The notes under the pieces: generated by a model | The model's database searches: none | The model's input: the letters and a program-made list of their open reading frames with translations, nothing else | Told to the model about the DNA's origin: nothing | Program-made: the position numbers and the translations under genes | Part shown: positions 54,887-64,000 of the stretch, one piece after another | How the letters are laid out: the number at the start of each line of letters is the position of its first letter | How positions within the stretch are numbered: the first letter of the stretch is position 1 | Source: Turritopsis dohrnii | Taxonomy: Eukaryota > Cnidaria > Hydrozoa > Anthoathecata > Oceaniidae | DNA length: 64,000 bases | Direction: 5' to 3' | Assembly (NCBI GenBank): GCA_027922465.2 | Contig: BQMF02000213.1 | Location: 310,001 to 374,000 of the forward strand

Positions 54887-57229
54887 ATGCAACACCAGAT
54901 CTTCAATAAGACTGAGTGGCAGCGCTGCAAGACGATGGCTCATCCGGAAGTTAGTCTGAAGCTCCAACCAACCACGACGAACTCCAGATCACTAGATCTC
55001 ACTGGGATTGTAGACTCCGGGGCCCAATCTGACTTATGGTCCCTGGAAAAGTATATCAGCGCCGGATTCCAGAAGGAAAATTTAACACCAGTATCCATCA
55101 GCCTCTTCGCAGCAAACCGCTCACCAATCAAAATCAGCGGAGCTTTCTCCGCCGTATTGGAAGATACATCCTCAATGGGAAAGTCAATCAAATGTCGAAC
55201 ATTGGTGTATGTCAGCCCTGATGTGAAACGCTTCTACATGTCCTACAACACTATGATCGAGTTGGGTATCGTTGACAGCAACTTCCCAGCTGTTGGCACC
55301 TTCCCTCCCCCTCCTCAGCGTACCACTGGTGATTCATACGGAGCTCCATGTCCACAGACAGTGAATGAGATCTGTGGGGCAATGAAGGACGATGGATCAC
55401 AATGCGGTTGCCCCCGACGCACAAACGTTCCTGGTCGACCAACATTTCTTCCTTTCAACTGCCATCCTGAAAACAACGGCTTGATGAAGGAGTGGCTGCT
55501 CAAACGCTATTCTGGGTCTACATTCAATGTATGCCCTCACCAGGGTTTACCGGAGATGACTGGCCCTCCTGTCGAAATCCATCTCAAGGAGGGCGCCCAG
55601 CCTGTCGCTTGTCACAAAGCAGCATCCATACCACTGCACTGGCAAGATCAGGTACACGATGATCTCAAACGGGATGAGGCTCTCGGGGTTATCGAACGTG
55701 TACCATTCGGAGAGCCTGTTGATTGGTGTCACCGCATGGTCGTGACCCGTAAGCCAGATGGTTCACCTCGTCGTACAGTTGACCTTTCCCCCTTGAACAA
55801 GCATTGTAAGAGAGAGACTCACAATTCTGAATCTCCGTTTCATTTGGCAAGACGGGTGCCGCACAACACATGGAAGACTGTAGTAGACGCTTGGAATGGT
55901 TTCCATAGCGTTCCGCTGCGTGAATCAGACAAACACCTCACCACCTTTATCACGCCATTTGGTCGTTGGCGTTATCGACGTGCGCCGCAAGGGTACGTTT
56001 CATCCGGTGATGGATATAACCATCGTTTTGATGCGATATTAGCTGATTTTGAAAGGAAAGTGAGGATCGTTGATGACACCCTTCACCATGACACAGACCT
56101 CGAGGAACACTGGTGGCGCACAATCGATTTGCTGACCAGGCTTGGTGGGGCTGGCATCGTCTTAAATCCTTCAAAATTTCAGTTTGCCCAACGCGAGGTT
56201 CAATTTGCTGGCTTTCGAATCGGAGAGAGAACCATTGACCCACTTCCTAAGTACTTTGATGCCATAAAGAACTTTCCAACCCCGAAATCTGCAACTGATA
56301 TAACGAGTTGGTTTGGCTTAGTAAATCAGGTCACTAACTACGCACAGCTGAGAAACTACATGGCACCGTTCCGTCCTTTCCTCTCTCCATGCTGCCCCTT
56401 CACTTGGAATAAGGAACTCAATGATGCTTTTGAAGAGTCCAAAGTAGCCATTATGGATGCCATCAAGAGTGGGGTGGAAATCTTCGATGTCCACCGACCC
56501 ACCTGCCTGCGTCCGGATTTCTCCAACAAAGGTATCGGATACTTCTTGTTCCAGAAGCATTGTCGATGTTTATCTGATGTCCCAGATTGCTACGCTGATG
56601 GCTGGCGAATCTCAATGGCTGGCGAATCTCAATGGCTGGCTCGCGATTCCTGACACCTACCGAGCAACGTTATGCACCGATTGAAGGTGAGGCATTGAGC
56701 CTAGTTTGGGGCCTCGAACAGACAAAATTCTTCACAATGGGATGTGACAACCTGACAGTTGTCACCGATCACAAGCCTCTCACCAAGATTTTTGGAGACA
56801 GAACCTTGGACGAGATCAGTAACACTCGACTGTTCAGATTGAAGCAACGTGCTCTGCCCTGGTTTTTCCGCATCACACACTTGCCGGGTAAAACTAATCA
56901 TGCGGCCGACGCTGCGTCACGTAATCCATCACCATCTGCAATACCATCCGACGTGGACATGTCCGAGCGGTCATAGCAGCCGCAATAAGAAGGGACGCTG
57001 AATCTGTAACCGCGATCACTTGGGATCTCCTGAAGAAAGAAACCCAGAGTGATCCTAATTTAACCAGTTTACTCGAGGCGATACGCAGTGGCTTCCCGGA
57101 CAGATGTCGTCAGTCTCCTGCTATCATCCCGTTCTGGCAATACCGTCATGGATTGTACGAATCAGATGGCGTTATTTTGCACAGTGATAGCGTCATCATT
57201 CCTTCTTCTCTGCGACCAATGGTTCTGAA
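54887..57229 (+). pseudogene. Ty3/Gypsy-type pol (protease, RT, RNase H, integrase start)
   Basis: A long frame 54887-56653 contains a protease with IVDSGAQSDLWS, then RT: MVVTRKPDGSPRRTVDLSPL, TTFITPFGRWRYRRAPQGYV, RIVDDTLHH (catalytic DD) and NPSKFQFAQREVQFAGF, and the start of RNase H. At 56600-56645 a 17-bp unit is duplicated in tandem, shifting the frame. RNase H continues in the next frame (IEGEALSLVWGLEQ, TVVTDHKPLTKIFG, HAADAASRNP). A further shift near 56975 leads to sequence like the pre-integrase zinc region (FWQYRHGLYESDGVILH), which stops at about 57229 at the junction with Harbinger. No LTRs are seen. Confidence 0.8.
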
Positions 57230-57734
57230 TCCTAGGTAGTGAGGGAAATCCCATAACACTTGAAACTCTTTGGCTACGTTTTCCCATTCAGCCACAGATT
57301 TAGGGAAGTTCATATAACCATTTTTAACTAGCTCATCCCATATTGCTTCACACGTTTCGAATATAATTCTAGAAAGTGCAGTTGGGCTAATTCTGTAAGA
57401 AGCTGCTAACGATATTTGTGAATCGCCACTCGCTAAGTATCTGAAAGTAACGCATAATCGTTCTTGAGCTGAAATACACTCCCGTCTTAAAGATGATTTT
57501 GTTATCTTTTGTGCTACATGCTGCAACAACTTTTCACAATTAGAAGGTGACATTCGAAATAATTTGAAAAAATATTCATGCTGTTTCCTTCACTAACAGA
57601 TGGAATTCTCCTTTCCAAGGTCTTTCCGCAAAAATTTGCCTTACCCTGAATCTTCTTTTTAAACATTTTTGTTTCAAAATTCGTATTCGTAAGCGTAAAT
57701 AAATGAGAATCATAAATGTTCTGTTTATCGCAGC
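57230..57734 (-). pseudogene. Harbinger nuclease N-terminal remnant
   Basis: Starting near 57734 (MAAINRTFMILIYL). A shift at about 57580 leads to EYFFKLFRMSPSNCEKLLQH, ERLCVTFRYLASGDSQIS and YRISPTALSRIIFETCEAIW, then NFPKSVAEWENVAKEF and WDFPHYLG. This is the standard N-terminal half of Harbinger transposases. The following AIDGKH-type catalytic part is missing because the Gypsy fragment begins at about 57230. Confidence 0.85.
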
Positions 57735-57880
57735 CATATTTGTTTACATTTAAAAATGAAGTTTTCCGCCAAAAAAGAAGTATAGTGGAACCTATAAAAA
57801 GAAAATTTCGACCGAAAAAATACTTTTTCGGATCGAAATTTTCTTTTTCGACTGACTTCTTCCTGAGTGGAAACGCAGCT

Positions 57881-57979
57881 TAACACACTCGTAGGTTTCC
57901 TAATCCGCTTCGGGCAAGAACCAGTAGCAATGATGGGTGACATTGAAGCAATGTTCCACCAAGTTCGCGTCACTGAAGT
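57881..57979 (+). pseudogene. BEL/Pao pol fragment, second part
   Basis: It continues NTLVGFLIRFGQEPVAMMGD and then IEAMFHQVRV, directly after the first part once the Harbinger insert is set aside. It ends at about 57979, where the next element starts. Confidence 0.85.
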
Positions 57980-57999
57980 ACGGTGGCCCACAAGTGTGA

Positions 58000-58106
58000 C
58001 GGCAAAACATTTTCTCACGGCAAAACATACTTTTTCCGCGGCAAAACTTTCTTTTCTCACGGCAAAACATACTTTTCCACGGCAAAACATTTTTCGCGAC
58101 AAAACC
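58000..58106. repeat. Six short tandem repeats (CGGCAAAAC)
   Basis: CACGGCAAAACATACTTTT-like units of about 18-22 bp repeated roughly six times, the last degraded to CGCGACAAAAC. They lie just before the integrase-type gene and follow GGCCCACAAGTGTGA. They may be subterminal transposase sites. Confidence 0.85.
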
Positions 58107-58116
58107 GAAAACCCGC

Positions 58117-59187
58117 ATGTCTGTTGCGAATCGTATTAATGGTGCAGTTATGGAAGCTGATAACGATAACAATGACTTTCCCCATGAACCTGACGATGAT
58201 ACAGACGAAGAAGAATTATTGAGATGTTATTTCGATCTTGGATACACTTACGTGGAAATCCTTGCTTTTTTAAAAACATACCATCACATCGAAGTTAGTT
58301 TGAGTACCTTAAAGAGAAAAATAAAAAGATTGGGTTTGCAACGTCGAAACCCAGATTACAATATGAACGAATTGCGGAATAGAGTGCGAAGTATGTTAGA
58401 TGGTCCATCAAATCTTCTTGGTTATAGAAGCGTTTGGCACGCACTACAAAGAAATGGTTATCGAGTACCTAGGGTTACTGTAGCTCAAGTTTTAAGAGAG
58501 TTAGATCCTGAAGGCGTAGCAAATAGGGCGAGAAATCGATTGAAAAGGCGAGAATATCAAAATATCGAACCGGGATATTCATGGCATTGTGATGGCTACG
58601 ATAAGTTAAAGCCTTTTGGCTTTCCCATACACGGTTGTATTGACGGATATAGCAGGAAAATATTGTGGCTTCATGTCACACGTTTAAACAATTTCCCTAG
58701 CAATATAGCAGCGTATTTTCTTGAGGCAGTCCAACAATTTGGAGGTTGCCCTGTTGATTTAATTACTGACAGCGGAACTGAAAATGGAATGATGGCAGGA
58801 ACACAGGCCTTCTTTAGAGATGACCCTTGCAGTCACCATTATGTTCCCTCTCCTCGAAATCAACGGATAGAGGGTTGGTGGTCATATTTTCGTAAGTCTC
58901 ATGCTTCATGGTGGATAGATATTTTTTAAAGATTAGTGCAGTCAAAGAATTGTTAATTTAGAAAATCCGGTACATACAGAAAGTCCTTGGTTTTGTTTTA
59001 GCAGTTTGCTGCAAGCTCAATTAGATGACTTAAAAGTACATTGGAACACTCACTATATTCGCGGTTCGAGATATGATACTGTAAGAGGAAGACCAGATTC
59101 TCTTTTTTATTTGCCTGCACTTCATGGAGGCACACCGGACCTCTTGTTAGCAGTCCCTGAAAACGAAATTGAATATGCAAAAGCACA
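58117..59187 (+). pseudogene. Integrase-core (rve-like) transposase
   Basis: The frame from 58117 (MSVANRINGAVMEADNDNND) runs 270 codons. It has an HTH-like N-terminus (LAFLKTYHHIEVSLSTLKRK), then the catalytic core: YSWHCDGYDKLKPFGFP (first D), PVDLITDSGTENGMM (second D) and PSPRNQRIEGWWSYF (E). After KSHASWWIDIF a shift and a TAG break it. The continuation carries PVHTESPWFCFSSLLQAQLD, HYIRGSRYDTVRGRPDSLFY and GGTPDLLLAVPENEI. Proteins of this type are multiplied in fish and cnidarian genomes as parts of DNA transposons. I cannot name the superfamily with certainty (Ginger- or IS3/IS481-like are candidates). No right inverted repeat is found. Confidence 0.75.
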
Positions 59188-61500
59188 TTATTATTATTAT
59201 TATTATATATTTATTTGGTAAAGAAGGTCATTTACAACTGGCAGTGACGAACACTGATGTGGACCTACTAAAATAAATGAAACAAAAATTTAAAAACGAT
59301 AGTAAATTTAAAAACAATTCGAAAGAAACGAGATAATGGACACCGAGGAATTAGAGTGCAACAACTAAATCCAGTAAAGTCGAAATTATACAGATTTAAC
59401 ATTAGGGTGACGATATCTGTTGAGGACCCACTAGATTAAGAAAACTACCGATTAAATTTAAACGTAATTGCGACTAACCCCTCTGAATTAATAAGATAAT
59501 CTAAATAAATAAAATAAACAAAATCTAAAATTTCTAAAAGTAGCAGAGTGACGAACTTTGGTGTGGACACACAAACTTAAGTAACGAATCAAAAGTAACA
59601 AATTAGCAGAAGCAGAATGTTGGATGAGTTAGTGTGTAAAATTGAGAATAGCAAGTTGAAGCGATTAGAATAAGGCAAATTAACTTAACTGTGAAATTGG
59701 AATGGCTAAAAAATAAGCAGACTATAAAAATTTGAAAACATATAATACAAAATTTGAAATTTGAAAACATATATATATTATAATACATAATTAAAATGGC
59801 TATATTGTAAGACTCTGGACATATTGATAAAATAAAAAGGTATGTTAAAATGACTAAAAATATTGATTAGTAATACGTAAAATTTTCAGGATCTCTAGCT
59901 AATGCAGTGGAGTTGGAACCAAAGTTAATTCTGAAAAGGACATTTGAGTCGCATAATGCCTTTTTGAAATGTATCAAAGAATTTTTCTCCCTTATGTCAC
60001 ATGGAATATTATTCCAAACGGTTGCTGCTCTGTAGGCGAACGATCTTCTGTATCCACAGTGTCGAAAACGTGGCTGTTCAACTTTCAGTTTGTTTCTCGT
60101 CTTCGAAACAGCTGATTTTACGATCAATCTTTTCAGAAGAGGAGGAGACATGTCATTGAAGATTTTGTACGTTTTACAAGACATGTGTTTCTTGTAGTAG
60201 AAACTTAGCGGTTTCCACATAGCAGTGGCAAGAACTTCCGAGTCAGGGAGCGATTTTCTGATTCGTTCAATATATCGGGCAGCTTTAATGTGAATTCGTT
60301 CTAAATCATTCATAAAGTGATTAGCACAGTTTCCCCAGATTATTATGCCGTAAAGAACTGATGGCAGTATTCCAGTATTATAGATTGTTTTGAGAGTTTT
60401 TTTATCTAAAGAGTTCATCCTGTATAGCTTTTTTAGCTTGTTGCTAAAAGATTGGCACACATATTCGGTGTGAGCACCCCATGACATTTTGTTATCTATG
60501 ACTATTCCCAGACATTTTGCTTTCTCTGTTATATTTATAGCTTTGTTGTTTACCTTGACACATGGTAAAGGACCAATTAACTTTTGCCGACCCAATATGA
60601 GAAGTTGACATTTCTCAGGGTGGATTGTAAGGGAATTTTTCTTTGAGTAGCTCGCAATGTGATTTACATGATGCTGTATATCGGACAGTACACTGTCAAT
60701 CGTGTCGCCAATTTTGTATGATGTTGAGTCATCAGCGAAAAGCTCAGTGTCTGCTTCTCCAACGTCAGGCATGTCATTGACATTGATAGAAAAGCACGGT
60801 GGTCCTAACAGCGACCCTTGTGGTACTCCGTAAGCAACTGTTGCATTTGACGATACTATTCCATTTACTTTAGTAACTTGTGACCGGCCCGATAGGTAAT
60901 CAGCTATGTAGTCGTAAAGATCCCCAGTTATGCCACAAGCAGACAGTTTCCTTAACAGTACCTGATGCGATACACTGTCGAAAGCCTTCTTGAAATCGAT
61001 AAATAAAATGCCCACTACCTTATTGTTATCTAGTGCGGAAAGCCACGTCTCAGTAAGGTGAAGCAGCAGGTCTTCAGTCGAATGACCTTTACGAAATCCC
61101 CATTGGTGATCATTTAACAGGTTGTGATTATCCAAATGGTCATACAACTGTGCACAAATGAAGTGTTCTACTACCTTACTGGGTATACTTAATAACGATA
61201 CCGGTCGATAGTTTGAGCAGACTCTTTTTGACCCCTTTTTAAAAATGCATGACACACTAGCTGTTTTCCAGTTGGTTGGAAATTTACCGTTTTTAAGACT
61301 AGCTATCAGTACAGAATATAGTCCTTCAACTGCAGCACTTTCGTTTAATTTCAGATCACGTCCACTTATCTTATCCAAGCCACAAGATTTTCCCAGTTTG
61401 ACTGCCTTCTTAAATGACTTTTCAAATAGTTTATAGTCAGCGTTTATGTCCGATATTGTAGGAGTAACTCTGTAAATTTGCTGAATTAAATTGCTGAATT
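59188..61500 (-). mobile_element. Second LINE (CR1/Jockey-like), 5'-truncated
   Basis: Minus-oriented. The 3' tail is the (AAT)n run at 59188-59210 on the plus strand as TTATTATTATTA. A roughly 650-bp 3' region without genes (59211-59866) precedes the RT gene. The 5' end at about 61500 lies inside the protein, next to a 13-bp tandem duplication (GCTGAATTAAATT) at 61478-61504. Confidence 0.8.
59867..61480 (-). pseudogene. LINE reverse transcriptase, mostly intact, 5'-truncated
   Basis: Reading from about 61480 there is a frame into KAVKLGKSCGLDKISGRDLK. The open part to 59867 has 503 codons. RT blocks: GSKRVCSNYRPVSLLSIPSK, VVGILFIDFKKAFDSVSHQV, AYGVPQGSLLGPPCFSINVN, ELFADDSTSYKIG (catalytic), KCLGIVIDNKMSWGAHTEYV and SVLYGIIIWGNCANH. 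No stop or shift is seen within the 503 codons. The endonuclease that should precede it is lost. Confidence 0.87.
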
Positions 61501-62123
61501 AAATTACACATCTCGTAGACTCTCATGATGATAACATATATGAAGAATATTTTCAGTATGTTGTAACTAACACGAATGTTCATATGCCTAGTAATTGGAG
61601 AGAGGCTCTAGCTCTTTTCAACCACCTTGTAAGCATCTCACTATCAGAAATGTGATGTATGTACTTGGAAACTACGTCCAGCGACAGAGTTCATGGTTTG
61701 TATTGCAAAATGTATTTGGATGTAGACACATAAAAACAATTTTAAAACAAACTTTCTAATATGTATTTTCATATATTTTTATAATCAGGTTCTTATGTTC
61801 AGGTTCAGGTTCAATATTCCAAATGTTACGGTGACAAAGAACTATCCAGATAAAAACATAACAAGGCTTTGAAGAGTAAGATATAGTAAGATATATAACA
61901 GAAGAATACATAGAAACTCAATGTTGCCCAATGAGTCGCACTATTTAACAGGAAACAGTCATTATTTTGGCACTAATCTTGACTATGCAAGTATAGATAT
62001 ATTTCCTTTATCTCAAAAAAGTGAACAAAATTTAAACAACAAAGAGAAAAACAAAACATTATGAAGTTCAAGCAAAAATAACAAACAAAATAGAAATTAA
62101 TACAATGTAAGACCCAAAGAATG
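61501..62123. other. No recognisable gene
   Basis: AT-rich; presumed 3' flank of the HECT gene. Near 61850 AAGAGTAAGATATAGTAAGATATA is a minor direct repeat. Confidence 0.4.
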
Positions 62124-64000
62124 CTAATGTCTACCAAATGCATAGCCTTTGCAATATGCAAGGATCAATACTTCCTTAAATTTCTCTTCAGTGTCTATGT
62201 GTGCTACAGGGAAAATTATCTCCATACTGCATGCCCGAACAATAGGAAAACAGATGGTGTGGTTAGGACTCCTTTGGAGGCAATCATGATCAAATTTCAC
62301 AGTTACCGAAAGGTCTTCAGCATAATGTTGTTGTCCAGTTAGCCAACCCAAAATCCCTTTAACTGTCATTTCAGGTGTCATCTCAGTGTCCTCAGGTTTC
62401 TCATCATCATCCCATGTAAGCTGAGTTTCTAAGCCTGAACACTCACTACTTTCAAAGCTTATTAGTGTGTCTTGAAAGGAATCAATCAACTTCTCTTCAA
62501 TAACTCTTTTAGACGAACCTTTTTCTGAATATTTGACAGATGGAATTGAAAATAAATAATTTGAATCTACTTTTGGATCTTGCTTCTTTACAAAGAAATC
62601 CCGACAGTAACCAGGGTAGGTAGATATCAGATCAGCAAGGCCAAGTAATTCTAGGCCTTTTAAGAACTCCTTCATGCACACACTTCTTTTGCTAACAAAG
62701 CTCACTTTCAGAGACTCAACGATTTGATCTACATGATCACTATCAATTTTGCCAGTGTAGTCATTATCAAGAATCAGTGTAGAATATCCAACACAGTCCT
62801 CTTTTACACAATCAAGTACTTCAAGTTCATTAGATGAAAGATCTGAATTTGTGACACTTAACAGATCTGTTTCTTTATATAGCATTTTGTAAGCACATTC
62901 ATCCAAAAAACTGGGCAATCTTCCTCCTAATGCTATCGAGACAGCACTAATTTCTCCAGCAGTCCGAAAGTGTCCATTTCGCAATTTCAGTGTAGAATAG
63001 ATGGGTATACCATTGCTAAACAGGTCATTTCCAATTAATCCGATTACTGTAGTCAAAAATTCTTTTGTTAATGCTCCCTGATCTACACCCATTTCTCCCT
63101 GGTATTTTACTGTAAGATATACTTTTTGCAGTGCTTTGCCAAATACGAAAGATTCTGTTTAAATCGGCACCTCTTCGAACTGAGATAAAAAACTGATCCG
63201 ATTTGTCAATTTGCTCATTTAACAAAAACACAATATCTTTTGTAGAATTTATATTTGATGTACTGCTTTCCACTGGCAAGTTAGTAATGACAGGGTGATT
63301 ACATTCTACCAAATTAGAAGCTGCCGATGAACTAATAAATGGATTTATAGGTTGTACTGAGTTAGAGGCTGCAGGTGAACTGATGGATGTTGGAGCTGAA
63401 GGTGTAAGTTCAAAAATATCATTTGGCAATTCTGGAAATAATTGATCATCAAAGTTATGAATATTGTCTACACTTTCATTACTGTCACCTGCTGTCACTG
63501 CCATGTTTGCTATCTTCATATCTGATCGAGAACATAAGTAAAGAACTATTCGTTTAAAATCTTTACCCAGAGCTTCCTTGTATAAGTTTAATTTGAATGG
63601 CTCAGTTGTGGATCCAGGCATATTATTAGCAACTCTTCCATCATCAAACATAATAACATATTCTTCACTAGAATCAAAGTTTTCATCAAAAGCCGACCAA
63701 TTCTGCAATGCTCTATCAAGTATTTCACTATATGTTGCATTTTTTGAAACATTTACTGGCAGTCTTTTCCCCATTTAGTTTTTAAAATACCATCAATTTG
63801 TATAATCACATCTACACTTTCGTTTTTGTTTTTTTTCTTCTTTTTGGGAGGAAAGTTGGATTTAGCAGTTTTATTCTTTATAAAATTTGATAAATTCATT
63901 ATTGGACGTCCAAATGTGTTTGATCTTGATGTGCTTGGAGAATTGAAGGATGTGAGGGGATTGGCTACAGTTGAACTACTTGATGCAAAATCCGGCCCAA
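62124..64000 (-). CDS. HECT-type E3 ubiquitin ligase-like protein, partial
   Basis: The minus strand is open from the window edge (upstream exon or coding continues outside). The N-terminal visible part is Ser/Pro-rich with a basic PPKKKKKNKN, then a ubiquitin-like or PB1-like segment (GKRLPVNVSKNATYSEILDR, VIMFDDGRVANNMPGST). A linker rich in Ser/Asn/Pro leads to DQFFISVRRGAD. At about 63150 a one-base shift occurs, after which the HECT domain reads VKYQGEMGVDQGALTKEFLT, continues through PSFLDECAYKM, and ends with CFPIVRACSMEIIFPVAH and YCKGYAFGRH. The likely catalytic Cys is in RACSMEI. The protein resembles the G2E3-like ligases that are expanded in cnidarians and molluscs. It would pass ubiquitin from E2 to substrate. 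The frameshift means a pseudogene or a sequence error. Confidence 0.75.

Larger units (their letters stand above)
52555..57880 (+). mobile_element. Second PIF/Harbinger transposon, broken by a Gypsy fragment
   Basis: Inverted ends start AGCTGCGTTTCCACTTAAG on the left and AGCTGCGTTTCCACTCAGG on the right strand, both continuing into CAGTCGAAAAAGAA. TAA duplications at 52552-52554 and 57881-57883. It contains a MADF-BESS gene (plus) and the N-terminal part of a Harbinger nuclease (minus). About 3 kb of Gypsy sequence replaces the catalytic part of the nuclease. Confidence 0.88.

Noticed and set aside
55251..56243. Minus-strand frames opposite the GC-rich Gypsy pol
   Set aside because: They are antisense shadows of the pol gene, open only because of its base composition.
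1..64000. CRISPR arrays, rRNA, tRNA genes, bacterial operons
   Set aside because: No spaced identical repeats, cloverleaf sequences or rRNA-like stretches were noticed. Repeats present are transposon ends or microsatellites.

Overview
The window looks like animal nuclear DNA. It is AT-rich, has spliceosomal introns with GT/AG borders, and carries a wide mix of eukaryotic transposon classes: DIRS, Ty3/Gypsy, BEL/Pao, CR1/L2-type LINEs, Helitron, mariner, PIF/Harbinger, pogo-like, a probable Academ-like element, hAT remnants and several MITEs. An aquatic invertebrate, perhaps a cnidarian, fits this mix best, but nothing in the sequence fixes the species. I see no rRNA or tRNA genes and no bacterial or organellar features. 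Almost every recognisable coding stretch belongs to a mobile element. The one plausible host gene is a HECT ubiquitin-ligase gene at the right edge (62124-64000, minus), and it too has a frame break.

Layout. 1-2907: a Helitron 3' end inserted in a DIRS retroelement. 3636-6325: a Helitron shell holding a decayed reverse-transcriptase gene and a C-rich MITE. 6520-8100: a mariner-type element. 8653-12363: three Helitrons head to tail. 12364-16310: a hAT dimerisation exon, Helitron pieces and a lone zinc-finger exon. 16771-18321: a second mariner-type element. 19410-25156: a decayed autonomous Helitron (Rep plus Pif1 helicase) split by a non-autonomous Helitron. 25157-40740: a nest. An old Gypsy element (minus) was hit by a LINE (26663-40441), and the LINE was then hit by a 6.1-kb Academ-like element (27486-33589), a 245-bp TTAA MITE (35234-35478) and a 4.0-kb pogo-like element (36072-40065) that also carries a HIRAN-domain gene and its own Helitron. 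41637-44464: a decayed gene of an unclassified transposase with a PHD finger. 44560-47983: a Helitron inside a Helitron. 49365-52199: an apparently intact two-gene Harbinger. 52290-57979: a BEL/Pao fragment split by a second Harbinger, which itself contains a GC-richer Gypsy fragment. 57980-59187: an integrase-core transposase gene. 59188-61500: a second LINE. 62124-64000: the HECT gene.

Several insertions can be proved inside the window. Removing the inserted piece plus one target-site copy either restores the interrupted reading frame (LINE/Academ-like, LINE/TTAA MITE, BEL/Harbinger) or gives a sequence present uninterrupted in a sister copy (Helitron in Helitron). The most interesting items are the Academ-like element, whose gene combines zinc-binding modules, a FEN1/XPG-like nuclease and a Cys-rich CXC tail; the pogo-like element carrying a HIRAN protein with PIP-box-like and SUMO-interacting motifs; the PHD-finger transposase; and the intact Harbinger.
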